Source of the DNA: Epiperipatus broadwayi
Taxonomy: Eukaryota; Onychophora; Udeonychophora; Euonychophora; Peripatidae
DNA: 64,000 nt
NCBI GenBank assembly: GCA_028023455.1
Contig: JAQFVV010000156.1
Span: forward strand, 1,755,236 to 1,819,235
Reading direction: 5' to 3'
Shown: positions 34,251 to 45,865 of the stretch, one piece after another
How positions within the stretch are numbered: position 1 is the stretch's first letter
Layout: every line of letters starts with the position of its first letter
The notes under the pieces: model-generated
What the model saw: only the letters and a program-made list of their open reading frames with translations
What the model was told of the DNA's origin: nothing
The model's database searches: none
Made by a program: the position numbers and the translations under genes

Positions 34251-36489
34251 AAAAATATATATAGCAAAAAAATAAAAATAAAGGAAGTATGGTAAATTAC
34301 TAATTCAAATAATGTTATCAATTAATTAATTGAATTGCTATTAAAATTGCATATCTAATTCCTGGGAGATTAACTGTTCAGTCTGTATTTGATTTAAGCT
34401 ATGAATATGATACACTGTATCAAAAGTATGCTACCCTGAAACCAAATAAAAAATTTATTCATAAATTATACAATATGAAAATGCTAAATGCTAAAAGTTT
34501 TTAATGATTATTAAGCATAAATATCAGCATAGATTTTAAATTATGAATTATATTATAGGATTATTAAAAAAATTAAACCAACAAAATATTTTAATGCACT
34601 TAATATAATTTCCACTGTGTTCTTTATTAAATGTTTGAGATTCATGAAAAGCCAAGTCACTAAAAATTTAATAGTGGTAATAACACATTCAAAAATTCTT
34701 GCCAATATAGTCATTCAGATTCATGTGCTTAATCTAAGTTATATCGATATGACCTTAACTTTTACAAATAAATATATGCATTGATTAAATATGATCAACA
34801 GAATTTTCTTATTCTAACAATATTTTTAAAATACTTTTTCAATCATTTGTTTGTCTTGAAAGTTATTTTTTTACATTCAACAGAGTAAAAGTAAAGAATA
34901 TCATCAGCCAGAGATTTGAATTATCAAAAGCAAAAATTATATGTATGAAGAGAAAACAGAAAGTGGAAAATAAAAGAGGGCTGAGCAATAGCAAGGGGGT
35001 GTTTTTTGATGAATAGAAAGGATACAAACATCCCTTTATCAAAAAAGTGGGACAATTTGAATAAATGGTAATTAATCACAACATATGCACTAATACCAAT
35101 AAATCTAGTCATATCATTATAAGCCATGAATATGATTTACATGATATATTGAAAGCATGCTAGGCAGTAGTACAGATTAATTTATTTTTTTTAAATCTAC
35201 CTTTTCTGCTGGATGTGTTCATTAACAGTCATTTAATTACTTTAGTCCAGAAAAGAAAGAAATAATTTATAGTTGAATTATGAAAGTAGTTTACAAATAT
35301 GCCATTTTATTGATTTCAGTATAAACCAATATTTGCAAGGAAAGTGTTCTCCATTCTTATTAATTCTATTAAATGCATTTTTTAAATTTTATTCTTAAAA
35401 GATTCTAATGATCTGAATACTGTCTCGGCTTTATATTTAATATCAGATTTCCATTTCCAAAGTTACTATCTCATGCCATGAAGCTGTCTCTGGAAAAACA
35501 AATACTATTTATAATTTATATTTTATCATCACAGTCAGTATTACTGACAGTTATAGAAATATTAAAATCATTTATCTTTATCTCATCCGCATAATTTTTT
35601 CATATTTGATCAAAAACGCAGATTTCTTTTTTGTTGTTGTTGTTGTTCTAATTCTGCTTTCTCTTCCTTTTTTATATCCATTTGGGATGTTTGTAAAACA
35701 TTATTAAAATTATCTATAAACAGAATTTAAAAATTATAATTATATTTTAAAAAAATTACAAATTTATATAACAATTTAATAAACAGGAAATAAAATCATT
35801 ACAACTTACTTTTTGAAAATATTAATTTTTTTTTTTTTAAAGTTAAGTAAATATAATCAAAAAATCAAATGTTAAATAACATATATTTTAATTTTAACAA
35901 AAAAGTAGTATAAAAGTAACATTTAATATACTGCAAACAGAAAAATATTTCATAAATATCATGCTTTAAGATATATATTTTTAAACAGAAAATTAAACGA
36001 TTTATAATATAAAAACAGTAATTATCAAAAAGCAAACTTCAATAGGGTCACAAAATACTTTGTTCGAAACTCCACTCGTGTTCAATGAAAATAGCATATA
36101 ACACCACATTTTATTGATAAACAATGATTAGAATAACATTTATATTATTTACCATACTCTAAGTGTGCAATGCAGTATATTTCAACATGCATATACATAT
36201 AGATGTTGTATGTGTAGTATGCAAACTGTATATAAATTAAAAGTATATACACTATACAGACAAAAATTGAAAATAATAACATAGTAATGTAGTTATTAAT
36301 AAATTGAAAAGCACATTTAGATATATATTTTCAGAATTCCTCCCTCTTTTTCTCTAATAGAAGATTCATTTTTTATATATATGAACCACTTTTGAATAAG
36401 ATTTTTTTTTTTTATTGAATCAATAATTTTCATTTTTTCCTTTAATGAAAGTAATTAATAATTTATTTATTTTTAATTCTCACTCACGA
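34251..36489. other. AT-rich stretch
   Basis: Nothing recognisable except a TTG trinucleotide run at about 35632-35646. Confidence 0.4.
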
Positions 36490-36910
36490 TTCTAAAAAAA
36501 TATGATATTTTACTAAAGATATACAGAATAAAACTTTTTGAAGGAAAAAAAAATGTTGGGAAAAAAAATCATTACATGTGCTTTTAACTATGGTACAGAA
36601 ATAAATAAATACATACATACAGTATTTAAATCACTAAGAAAACATGATTACAGAATATAAATACCGAGTTTGAAAATGATATTTAGTAAGGGAAAAAAAT
36701 GGTCACTACTGCTACTGTACTGAAATTCAAAAAATTTAATAAGTTTATAAATTTCATTGGTTACTAATAGTCACAAGCGCTTGAGAAGTTTGCATTCTCT
36801 CAATTTAATTGTTTTTATTATTTATTTATATATATACATTTATTTTTGGTTGGTATATAATTGAAGTCATGTAATTTGATATCTAGTAGTTTTCAGTTCC
36901 ACTGTATATA
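36490..36910 (+). repeat. Dispersed repeat, copy A
   Basis: Homologous, at moderate identity, to 43826-44110. Shared blocks are GATTCTAAAAAAATATG, GAATAAAACTTTTTGAA, GTATTTAAAT followed by AAGAAAA, and ATATAATTGAAGTCATGTA. Type unknown. Confidence 0.5.
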
Positions 36911-37468
36911 TATATCTTATATTTTTTTATTTTCATGCGAATAGTAAAAAAATTTTGTGAAAAATTTTCATACGTTGGAAATAAAGCTTCTAACCATCAA
37001 CAATATGTGACAACATTTCAATCACGACTGTAAGACTCAAGCTGATGCCTCTGTTTGTAGAAAAATAACCATGAAAAATATTACTGATATACTCAAGTCA
37101 ACTCTTTCACAATGTTTTCATGTTCTTTCACATATTTCTTCACATATATCAGAAGCTTTAAAAATATATACATAAGAAGCTGTTAAGCAGACTGGATTTG
37201 CCAATAATTTAAAATATAATTTCACTATTTAAGACTCACCTCAAATCAAACTTTAAATCATTTTCTTATTGTGAACTGAGAAAAAACTTGAGCTATTAAG
37301 GTTTCCTTAAATATGCATTTGATAATACTTCATCATATTACATAAATAGTAATATCTTTATGCTTGAAAAATATCTTTTACTTGTTATAACTTCTAGATT
37401 TAATTTTTTTTTTTTTAATTTTCTTAATATTTGCTATGGTAATGTCATATACGTACATCTGAAGGCAG

Positions 37469-37581
37469 ATTTAACAGTCAAAGAAATTAAATACTACTTA
37501 TTCAAAAATAAGCCAAACACAATTCACTGGCCAAATAGTGAATCTTGGATAGCAAAGGAATTAATGGGATACAGCATATAA
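37469..37581 (+). CDS. Candidate terminal coding exon or relic (plus strand)
   Basis: After an acceptor-like GAAGGCAG the frame reads LTVKEIKYYLFKNKPNTIHW then PNSESWIAKELMGYSI and TAA. The residue mix (Trp twice, Pro, Ser, Glu) is unusually protein-like for this AT-rich background. The pyrimidine tract is poor and no partner exon is visible. A decayed transposon frame is an alternative. Confidence 0.3.
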
Positions 37582-37830
37582 ACTGATGCTGAGAGATTTC
37601 CAAAATTATAATCTCTAAAGAAAAGAAAAATTAAGTTAAAATTTTTTAAATGTTCATATGGTCATTATGAGTATGATTTTTTTTAAAAATATTTGTTAAA
37701 CTATAATAAAAAAAAATGTGAATAAAGAGATTCAGAAGAAAAAATTAAGGTCTTCATTTTTCAAGCTTAAATGTTCCAAAAAAAACTGTGCAAAGATATA
37801 ATTTGGAAACAGGAATCAAAGGACTAAGTT

Positions 37831-38155
37831 AGATAGCTCAGTTGGTAGAGTGTTTGCCTTAAATTCACTGTTCAAGAATCTAAAGTTGCGAGTTCAACTT
37901 GTAAGTGAATATCGTCACTGTGCATATAGGCCAGACATATGTGAAGAAGAGTGGAGAATAATACTATTCAAAACGTTGTGTAATTACTAACCTGTGCTGT
38001 CTATTTGTGTGTTATTACTAACAGTTGTTTGTATTTGGAAAGTTTAAATAAAGTTTAAAATTTTCTATACATTCAACATTCACTCATAGATGATGGAAAT
38101 AGTCCAACATATCACATCTAATAATATATCATCATCACAAACCTTCAGACAAATA
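37831..38155 (+). repeat. tRNA-derived SINE family S, single full copy with 14-bp TSD
   Basis: Flanked by identical CAAAGGACTAAGTT (37817-37830 and 38156-38169). The head carries an A box, TAGCTCAGTTGGTAGAG, and a weak B box, GCGAGTTCAACTT. The body contains GAAGAAGAGTGGAGAATAAT and CAAAACGTTGTG. The tail has AGTTTAAATAAAGTTTAAA and ends in CATCATCACAAACC. Homologous sequences form inverted dimers at 51195-51730 and 62103-62701. Confidence 0.85.
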
Positions 38156-38169
38156 CAAAGGACTAAGTT

Positions 38170-39426
38170 GTTTTGAATAATTTATTCAAGGTGTAATAAA
38201 ATTGTAAAAATTACATTAATATTGAAACAGAAACTCTGTTTCACATGTATTAAGATTTATTTTACCCTCCCCCCTAAAAAAAAGGCAGATGTATATGAAA
38301 AAAGTTGATCCTATTTTTTTAAAAAAAAAATAAAGCAAAAAGTTTAAAGTTAAAAGAAAATCATTATTTTCTATAATTGAGAAAAAAAAAAGATAAACCT
38401 TCATTATTGATTTTATAATTTTAAATTACAATATAAATATGTCTCTAAGTATTTATTTAAAGCTGGCATTTATTAAAATATTACATTTTTAATTTTTGAA
38501 ATGATGTTGTACAAAATATAATGTTCGCTTGAGGCAAAGTTATTAAATTGAAAAACATGGCTTAATCCTCATGATTCCTTATCTGTCCCACTAAAAGTAG
38601 TGGCCCAATCCTTAAGAAGAGAAAAGCACTCGGGCTTAAATGAAAGCTGTGTAACAAATCAGATATAGTGGGAGTGCTGCTGAATCAATCCAGAGATCAG
38701 GGTATAAATAGTTGAGTTTGAAGTTCAGAGGAGATTTTAAAAAGATTTTTAAAAGGAGTTAAAAAGTTAAAAAAAGTGAGAGTTAAAAAGTTAAATTTTT
38801 TTATCTAAGTGTTGCTTAACTGTTTAGTTGACAACTGGTTTTAGTCACCTTGGAATATAATATTTACAACCACATTGCTAATGATGAAAAAAGTATTAAT
38901 AGAGAAATCATAAAGATGGAAGGCTAATCGTAATAGCTTCATCTCTTTATCCATAGCCATGAACCTCCAAGACTCACCTGAGTGAACATCATGGAAAGTA
39001 AATAATGCCATTCAACTCAAATAAACTGACCTCCTTTTGAAATGCAGTAGTAACCTGAAGTGAAGGAACAAACTGGATAAAATGAAGGTAACAATTTCAT
39101 GAAATATTCAATATTTATATGTTTATAAAAAACAAAAACAAAAAAAAAATGTCTTTCTTAAAATAAATTATGAATAATTATAGCTATGTGTAAATACGTT
39201 TTATTGGTGATAAATTATAAATACGTAAATGTCTTAAATATCTATAATCAAAAGGCATTTTTAATAACGTAAATCATAAATGATTAACTTCTTATATGCA
39301 GATACATCTGAATTAGAATAAAATAAAAACAAATACTTATAACTATTTATATTGCCGATATACAAATAAGTATACCTGGAAGAATTAGAAATGCTGAGCT
39401 ATTACATATAACTATAACTAACTAAA
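38170..39426. other. AT-rich stretch
   Basis: No recognisable gene. 38540-38800 is slightly GC-richer and contains a short AGTTAAAAAG repeat. Confidence 0.4.
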
Positions 39427-39631
39427 TTATAAATGAAACTGCTGATCAACTTATGTGTAGAAATATATGTCTGCGGCTGACCAAATAACAAATATTCATG
39501 CTATATATTAGAATAATTAAATTAATGTTATAAATGAAACTGTTGATCAACTTATGTGTAGAAATATACGTCTGTGACAGACCATATAACAAATATTTAT
39601 GCTATATATTAGAATAATTAAATAAAATTTT
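39427..39631 (+). repeat. Tandem repeat, 2 x 101 bp
   Basis: Units start TTATAAATGAAACTG at 39427 and 39528 and share CTTATGTGTAGAAATATA and GCTATATATTAGAATAATTA. Confidence 0.8.
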
Positions 39632-40380
39632 AAATGCACATTTATACTTGACTGGATTATGAATAGTCCACAAACCCAGAATTGCTTACATTACCCGTTT
39701 ACTTACCTGTGATAAATTTAAAATTAATGAATTACTATATGTTACATGCATATTGATTGTGTATGAATAAAATAATGAAACTTATAAACATAAATGCACA
39801 TTTATACTTGACTGGATTATGATTAGTCCACAAACCCAAAATTGCTTATATTACCTGTTTACCTACCTGTGATAAATGCAAAAATAATGAAATGCTATAT
39901 GAATTACAAATGCTTACATGCATATTTGCTTATACTACCTGTTTACCTACCTGGGATAAATGTGAAATAATGGAATGCTATACGAATTACAAATGCTTAC
40001 ATGCATATTTACTTATCTTACCTGTTTACTTACCTGTGATAAATTTAAAATTAATGAAGTACTATATGAATTACAAATGCTTACATGCATATTGATTGTG
40101 TATGAATAAAATAATTAAATTTATGCACATAAATGCACATTTATACTTGACTGGATTATGAATAGTCCACAAACCCGGAATTGCTTACATTACCTGTTTA
40201 CTTACCTGTGATAAATTTAAAAATAATGAAGTACTATATGAATTACAAATACTTACATGCATATTGATTGTGCATGAATAAAATAATGAGACTTATGTGT
40301 ATAAATACACATTCATACTTGACTGAATTATAGAAGCTTCACAAATCTGGAATTGCTCATCTTACCTATTTACCTACCTA
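39632..40380 (+). repeat. Nested minisatellite, 160-172-bp unit with 82-85-bp subunits
   Basis: Units begin AAATGCACATTTATACTTG at 39632, 39792 and 40131, with a diverged one at 40303. The second unit is enlarged by an inner repeat of 82-85 bp starting GAATTACAAATGCTTACATG at 39901, 39983 and 40068. The motif ACCTGTTTACYTACCTG recurs throughout. Open frames here merely reflect the repeat. Confidence 0.85.
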
Positions 40381-41226
40381 AAAAGGATATACAGATATGG
40401 AACAAATAGTTAAAAATATTCAAGCAGTAATGGTAGATGTCTATTTGATAAAAGACCCATTGAATTCTTCATCCAAGATAAATTAAAATGAGCCTTCATT
40501 TGAAATGAAGGATGAACTTTATTGGAAGGACTTATCAATATCATTGTTAATAAAACTGTTGTTACTTAAAATTAATTTTAGTTGTTCAGTTCCATTTTTT
40601 TTTTGCATCACTTGTTATTCATTGCACTTGTTCACGAGAATTTCATGCCTCCTGAGCTATGTCTGGCATAACTAGACCTAGGTAAGTCAGGTTGTAGTGA
40701 GATGGAACTCTAGTGGTGCCGTTTGAGAAACCAAACACAGAAATTTCTAGGTGTTTCCAGTCTTTATGGTGCTATATCCTCTGATGAGCAGGAAATATTG
40801 TTGTGGGGGGGGGGTGACGTCTGTATTAGGGAAAGCCAATCGATGGTTCCTTCCTTACAATATGCTCATCTGGAAATTGTTACAACCGAGTGGGGTTGTA
40901 CAGGGGTCCGGTTACAATATGCTGATTAATATACACTTCTTTAATATGAATATGTGAACATTAATATTCTACAATATTTTTATAAACACTAACTTAAAAC
41001 GTAAAGATATGAATTAAATAAACGTAAAAGTTTTTAATTCTTATGGGGGAAGGGGATAAGAGGGGAAAATATGAATTAAAGAATACAAAATCTAATCCCC
41101 CCCCCCGTCCTTTTCATAATAACCTTAAAAAAACACACACAAACCTGATGAATACTTTTTTTTATTATTAATTGCTAAATATATTAATAACAAATATTTC
41201 AAATACTTCCCAGGATTTTCAAGTTT
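40381..41226. other. Stretch without a confident gene
   Basis: 40600-40930 is GC-richer, with a good donor-like CTAG|GTAAGT at 40680 and an internal TTACAATATGCT repeat, but every frame is closed upstream of the donor. G and C homopolymer runs occur near 40806 and 41098. Confidence 0.35.
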
Positions 41227-41242
41227 ATGTCTTTTATCTTTT

Positions 41243-41338
41243 TTTCCCCCCATATGTCAAATGCGTTGCCCGGAAAAAGAACCCTGGCCAGCTGCTTGGA
41301 AGGCAGCTATGTTAACCACTAGGCCACCAACGCTTGAC
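41243..41338 (-). repeat. Short tRNA-like SINE (family T) with 16-bp TSD
   Basis: Identical 16-bp repeats ATGTCTTTTATCTTTT flank it (41227-41242 and 41339-41354). On the minus strand it folds as a tRNA: acceptor GCGTTG/CAACGC, A box TGGCCTAGTGGTTAAC, anticodon stem AGCTGC/GCAGCT with loop CTTCCAA (anticodon TCC if intact), and an eroded T arm. The acceptor is extended by a GTCAA/TTGAC pair. The inverse of the plus-strand TTTCCCCCC forms an A-rich tail. Confidence 0.75.
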
Positions 41339-42311
41339 ATGTCTTTTATCTTTTAACAACTTAAAACTGAAAAAGATTTCAATATTTAAAATCTGTTCAA
41401 GAATGTAATTCTCTAGCTTTCTTTTTCTTGGATAAAGTTATTTAACTTTTTCCTTGCGCTAGGATTTTCATTTGCAATTTTAAATGTGGTCTTTGCTTTT
41501 AGAAGATTACTATTGTTTCTTATCATAAATCCTAACGGCAGAATAGTAGACAATATTTACATTTTGTTGACTCTTTATAAAGTCTAATCTTGCATTTAAA
41601 CCGTTAATGCAGCATTTTCTCTTAAGCTTAGAAAGAATTCATGTTATATGCATTGCAATAAAGTAGCTGCACATCTAAAATAATAATATTATAACACCAC
41701 TTTTAAATCATTCATATAATATTTTCTCTCTTTTTTTTTTTTGATCTTGCACATAGAAACTGATATTGAATCCTAATCGGTGATGTTTCCATTCTATAAA
41801 ACAGTTAAAAGAGTTTTGATCACCTTCTATAATTATTTAGCCTGACCATATGAAACTGTATTCTATGAATAAGAAACAAATAGGAATTTTAATTCGAAAA
41901 ACTGATAAAAGAAAGATCAGATGTACAGTGACAGTAAATGGGATAGTTTAATTCTCTAAAAATTCTAAAACTTTGCTAATAAAAAAAAAGGGAGAGATTA
42001 AGACAGATGACACAGTCGTGCATCCCTAACTAAACTATTCTTAATTATGATATGAAAGAATCCATTTTAGGTCTTAATATTATTCTGAATTATACTTATA
42101 TAGAGAAAGAGAGTTGAGTTTCTAGACACCTAAATCAGCAGGAAAACTATATAAGCAATTTCTTTATTGAAAAAAAAAAGAAGTAAACTTTTATTAACTT
42201 ATACTTTTTGTTTTTTGCCTATGTACTTCATTATATTTGCTTTTGAAGATGGGATTTTTTATTTAATAATGATCTAGAGCTTAATGTATAAGTTTTTAGA
42301 TTTGTGTAATA

Positions 42312-42410
42312 GTCAAGCATTGATGGTCGAAAGGTCAGCGACGGCCGCTTTACAAGCAGTTGTCACGGGTTCGCTTCCCGGCTGATGCTATGACACATGA
42401 GAAAAAAAAA
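42312..42410 (+). repeat. Short tRNA-like SINE (family T), copy
   Basis: GTCAAGCATTGATGGTC starts a tRNA-like unit with anticodon-stem region GCTTTACAAGC, T arm CGGGTTCGCTTCCCG and closing GATGCTATGAC, then an A-rich tail. A relative of the copies at 41243, 56007, 56121 and 63569; probably a pseudo-tRNA, not a working gene. Confidence 0.65.
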
Positions 42411-42721
42411 GTTTAATATAATAAAAACAATTAAAGATTCAGGTTTTTATGCTATTAGAGGACTCAAAATGATTATTTATATCAAATAAACAAAAAGAAA
42501 AATGTTTATAGTTTAGGCATGAATATGAATCAAATTAATGGTATGGAATGGTTATCTCTTATGAAATTAACATCATAAATCATTATGAAATTTAACAAAA
42601 ATAATAATTATAATGACAACAATAATGATGATAACAATATACATATTAAAAAAATATATTTTCCTAGAATACAAATCTCACTCTAAAAAACTGATGTAAT
42701 TGTCATTGAAATAAATACCTT

Positions 42722-42869
42722 TTCATACACGGAGAAAACACACGTAACATTAAAAACAATCTTCATGCACTTTTGATACAGAGCAATCTTGCTAAAGGTT
42801 ACGTTTATGCTCCATAAAAAATGCATTACGGGTTGTATTCATGTTATTAATGTTTTCTCCATGTATGAA
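42722..42869. mobile_element. Small MITE with about 19-bp TIRs
   Basis: Begins TTCATACACGGAGAAAACA and ends with the inverse TGTTTTCTCCATGTATGAA (one mismatch), 148 bp in all. Superfamily not determined; TA at the boundary is possible. Confidence 0.6.
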
Positions 42870-43756
42870 GATGTTCAGGTTGCCTTTAATTTATTAAATC
42901 ACAATTATATAAAAATGTAACTTTTATAAAAATATAATCAAACAGTTAATAACTTCAATTTTGTAATACGGTTTCCAAATGAATGATATACTACATTGTC
43001 AGTCCAGAAAAGAACCTCATTAAATTTCTATTTTAAAAATATACACATCTTATCAATTTTAAATAAGACAGATCTAACTACTAGATTAATAATAATACCG
43101 AGAAAACTTTAGCGATTTTATTTTGGTTGAAATAGAAATCATTGCAAAACAGTTTATAACTCTTAATAACTGAAAAATCCTTTTTTTTTTTTTTTTAAAA
43201 AAAAAGTTAAATGTTACTTGATGTTTAATTACAAAATAATAATTTAAAAAGAAAACAGAGATAAATTTACTAAGAATATTACAGATTATTTTATATTTTC
43301 TAAATATTTTTTAAACAAATATATGTGTGTGTGCTGATGCTATATATAAACAAAATGTCACAACAACTTTGATATTCATCTAAATAAATAGTATAACAAT
43401 CTTTCTTCTTCTCCCTCCCCCAAATAATCATTCTGGTAAACAGTAATTAACTGATGATGGATAAATAGATTCTCATGATTGATTTCTGGCTAATTGGCTT
43501 TTTCCACAATAAAACACAATTATCTTATATATTAAATCCCTAAATGTTTGTCCATAATGCTATCACGTGATATTCAAGTTAAACATTTCTTTGTTAGAAG
43601 GTATATTTTTCAAGGGAAAAAAAATTATTTGTTCTGCCATTAATAAACTGTAACTTTTTTACGAATTATTTTATGCAAAAAAAATAATTCCTTCCTTCCA
43701 TAGGCTGGGTACATTTGCCAGCAAGTAATTCTGCAAAGCAAAAAATAAAAAATTGT

Positions 43757-44180
43757 TAAAGCAACCAATTAAAAAAAACTATTACAAAAATGAGTCTTTC
43801 CATAGGCCAGATACATGTCTGGATTCTAAAAAAATATGGTATTTTACAAAAGACATATGGAATAAAACTTTTTGAAAGAAAAAATGCTGGAAAAAATCAG
43901 CACTACAGGACAAAATTGAATAGGTATAGTATTTAAATAGCAAAGAAAATGTGATTACAGTACATAAATTCATGTTTAAAAATGTAATACTTAGTGAGGG
44001 AAAGAAAATAAATGCTATAGTACCATATTTATGTTTAGTTTTGGATAGTATATAATTGAAGTCATGTAGTTTGATAATGTGTAGTTCATGACCCCACAGT
44101 AATACCATGCATGATTGAAATTTGTGAAAGCACCCAATTAAAAAATCTATTATAAAAATAAAGGCATTTCCATAGGCTGT
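43757..44180 (+). repeat. Dispersed repeat, copy B, with flanking direct repeats
   Basis: Positions 43826-44110 match copy A at 36490-36910. A block AAAGCA(A/C)CCAATTAAAAAA ... TTTCCATAGGC occurs on both sides, about 370 bp apart (43757 and 44127). Inverted fragments of the same family (ACTTCAATTATATGCTATCC near 44310 and ACTTCAACTCTATATTATG near 44700) follow. The 108-codon minus-strand frame here is a shadow. Confidence 0.45.
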
Positions 44181-44406
44181 AAATATTTACGATCAACAGA
44201 TAGTAAATGGCAATGCAAATTCCTATCAGCTTACCAAAAACTCATTACAGAAATCTGTTATTCAATAATTACAATGAAGTCACAATATGCATGTAATAAT
44301 ATATACTACTTCAATTATATGCTATCCAAAGAAATATAAATAAACAAAAAAATAAAAACATTAAAATTCATGAATTTACTAAAATTTACAGGTCTACAAG
44401 ACTTAC

Positions 44407-44621
44407 AATGCAGCAGCAGTCATTTTTTGATCTTGGACAGATTTCACTCAAATCCAACATACAATTTAGAATTACATGATCTCGTTTATTAATTATATTT
44501 CTTTGGGTTTTAGTAAAAGTAAATGCATTTTTTTCTCTACCTTTTTCTAAATGTAAAGTTGCAAAGTTTATAAAGTTTTTAAAAAGTTCATCAGGTACTT
44601 TCCTTAAATGATAAATGAAAG
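44407..44621 (-). CDS. Internal coding exon, minus-strand host gene, product unrecognised
   Basis: On the minus strand an acceptor ending CTGTATAG, preceded by a TTCTTTTTCTGTC tract, is followed by two completing bases and 71 codons, then a near-ideal donor CATT|GTAAGT. The peptide runs FIYHLRKVPDELFKNFINFA, TLHLEKGREKNAFTFTKTQR, NIINKRDHVILNCMLDLSEI, CPRSKNDCCCI. It is one of the longest stop-free, compositionally protein-like stretches here; it lacks an early Met, as expected for an internal exon. It enters in phase 1 and leaves in phase 0. It may belong to the same gene as 50981-51057, but at least one connecting exon (phase 0 to 1) is missing between them. Family unknown. Confidence 0.5.
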
Positions 44622-44957
44622 CTATACAGATTTTTAATAGTGACAGAAAAAGAATCAGTACAGTGAAGCTACAAACTATGCTATATCAATATACATGACT
44701 TCAACTCTATATTATGACAATAAAAAAAATGTAAACAAACAAAAATGTAAATAAATAAACAAAAAACAATAAAATTTATAAATTTATTACACTTTACAAT
44801 ATGTGAATAGCCACTTTTCCTTCTCTAAGTACTATATATAATCACATTTAAAACTAATACAATAAAATTTATAAATATATTTTACAATACACAGCTCCAT
44901 CTCAGAGAGCCTTATCCAATTATGTTAAAAGCACATACATTTTATTTTTCCTTTATT

Positions 44958-45863
44958 ATGAGGGGAACCCAAAATAACCAGACTAGTTCTCTAGTATGTG
45001 CACCTGTTGTAGTGTATGCTTCTGCTGCAGGAACCCTTCTTCATCAATCAGCCAAAAACAGCACCATGTGAAATTGTGGTGCCGCAAAGCACTTTTTTTT
45101 TGTAAAGTGTGTTTGCATATTTGTTATTTTTTTTAATGCCTGAAAAGTTGGAATAATGTGAATTTCTGTTTTTTTTTTGTTTTTTTTTTTTTAGGAAAAA
45201 CAGCAGGGAAAAGAGTTATAATGCTTGAAATAGATTACAAACAAGCTGATCTTAGAAAAACATAAGTTTATGAGTGGTTTAATGGAAGTGTCAAATTAAC
45301 TATATCCCTAAAAAGTGTGACACATGAAATCAAATGTTGAGTCAATGCTTTTTTTTTAAATGCAAATGGTATTTTTCTCTCAGAATTAGTTCGTAATCAC
45401 CAGATATTTTATGTGTAAGTTCTGAAATGTTTCCATGATGCGATAAAATGTAAACACCCCATTTGTGGCAAAGTAAGGAATGTAAGCTTCATTAAAACAA
45501 AGCATAAGCACAAAAAGCATTGAGTATAAAATATTTTTAAATTAAATTCAGCATAATCCTGCTAATATACTAGCCATATTCATTTGATCTCATTTCATAC
45601 GATTTTTTTTTATTTTCTCAAGTAAAAAAAATACCTCAAAGAAACGTTTTTTGAAGATTTAAAAAGTGGTGAAACAAAAAAACAATGCAGGTATTAAAAG
45701 GCATCACTTTGCATGTGTTTCTAAACTACCTCAAAATGTGAAAACCACATTTAGATTGATGTATTGCATCAAATAGACAGTAATTTGAATGAGATTAAAT
45801 AACACTTAAAAATAAATTTTAAAAAATTATTATGAAATTCCGGTTATTTTTGGATATTCCTCA
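44958..45863 (+). mobile_element. Mariner-family transposon relic with TIRs and TA duplication
   Basis: Left end TGAGGGGAACCCAAAATAACC matches the inverse of the right end (TGAGGAATATCCAAAAATAACC is the diverged form), with TA at 44956-44957 and 45864-45865. Inside, frames shift but show transposase pieces in order: an N-terminal HTH-like GKTAGKRVIMLE ... VYEWFNGS (45194-45290), VLKCFHDAIKCKHP (about 45417-45460) from the catalytic domain, and DLISYDFFLFSQVKKIPQRN then VFEDLK (about 45585-45660), the segment around the last catalytic aspartate. At about 906 bp it is shorter than an intact mariner, with a deletion after the HTH region. It is inactive. Confidence 0.8.
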
Positions 45864-45865
45864 TA

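Noticed and set aside
37240-37275. Minus-strand exon with strong acceptor (TTTTTTCTCAG) and donor (GAG|GTGAGT)
   Set aside because: The 36-nt segment has stops in all three frames, so it cannot be an internal coding exon; it may be chance or non-coding.
39892-40095. 67-codon plus-strand ORF with repeated NYKCLHAY
   Set aside because: It is an artefact of the minisatellite period; the repeat, not selection, keeps the frame open.
39427-40380. CRISPR-like array
   Set aside because: Units are contiguous and much too long with no unique spacers, and the genome is animal.
43782-44108. 108-codon minus-strand ORF
   Set aside because: It lies inside a dispersed repeat, is rich in Phe/Ser/Ile as expected from AT-rich DNA, and has no family motif.
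36490-44110. Copies A and B of the dispersed repeat as LTRs of one retroelement
   Set aside because: They are strongly diverged, do not start TG or end CA, and no gag/pol frames lie between them.
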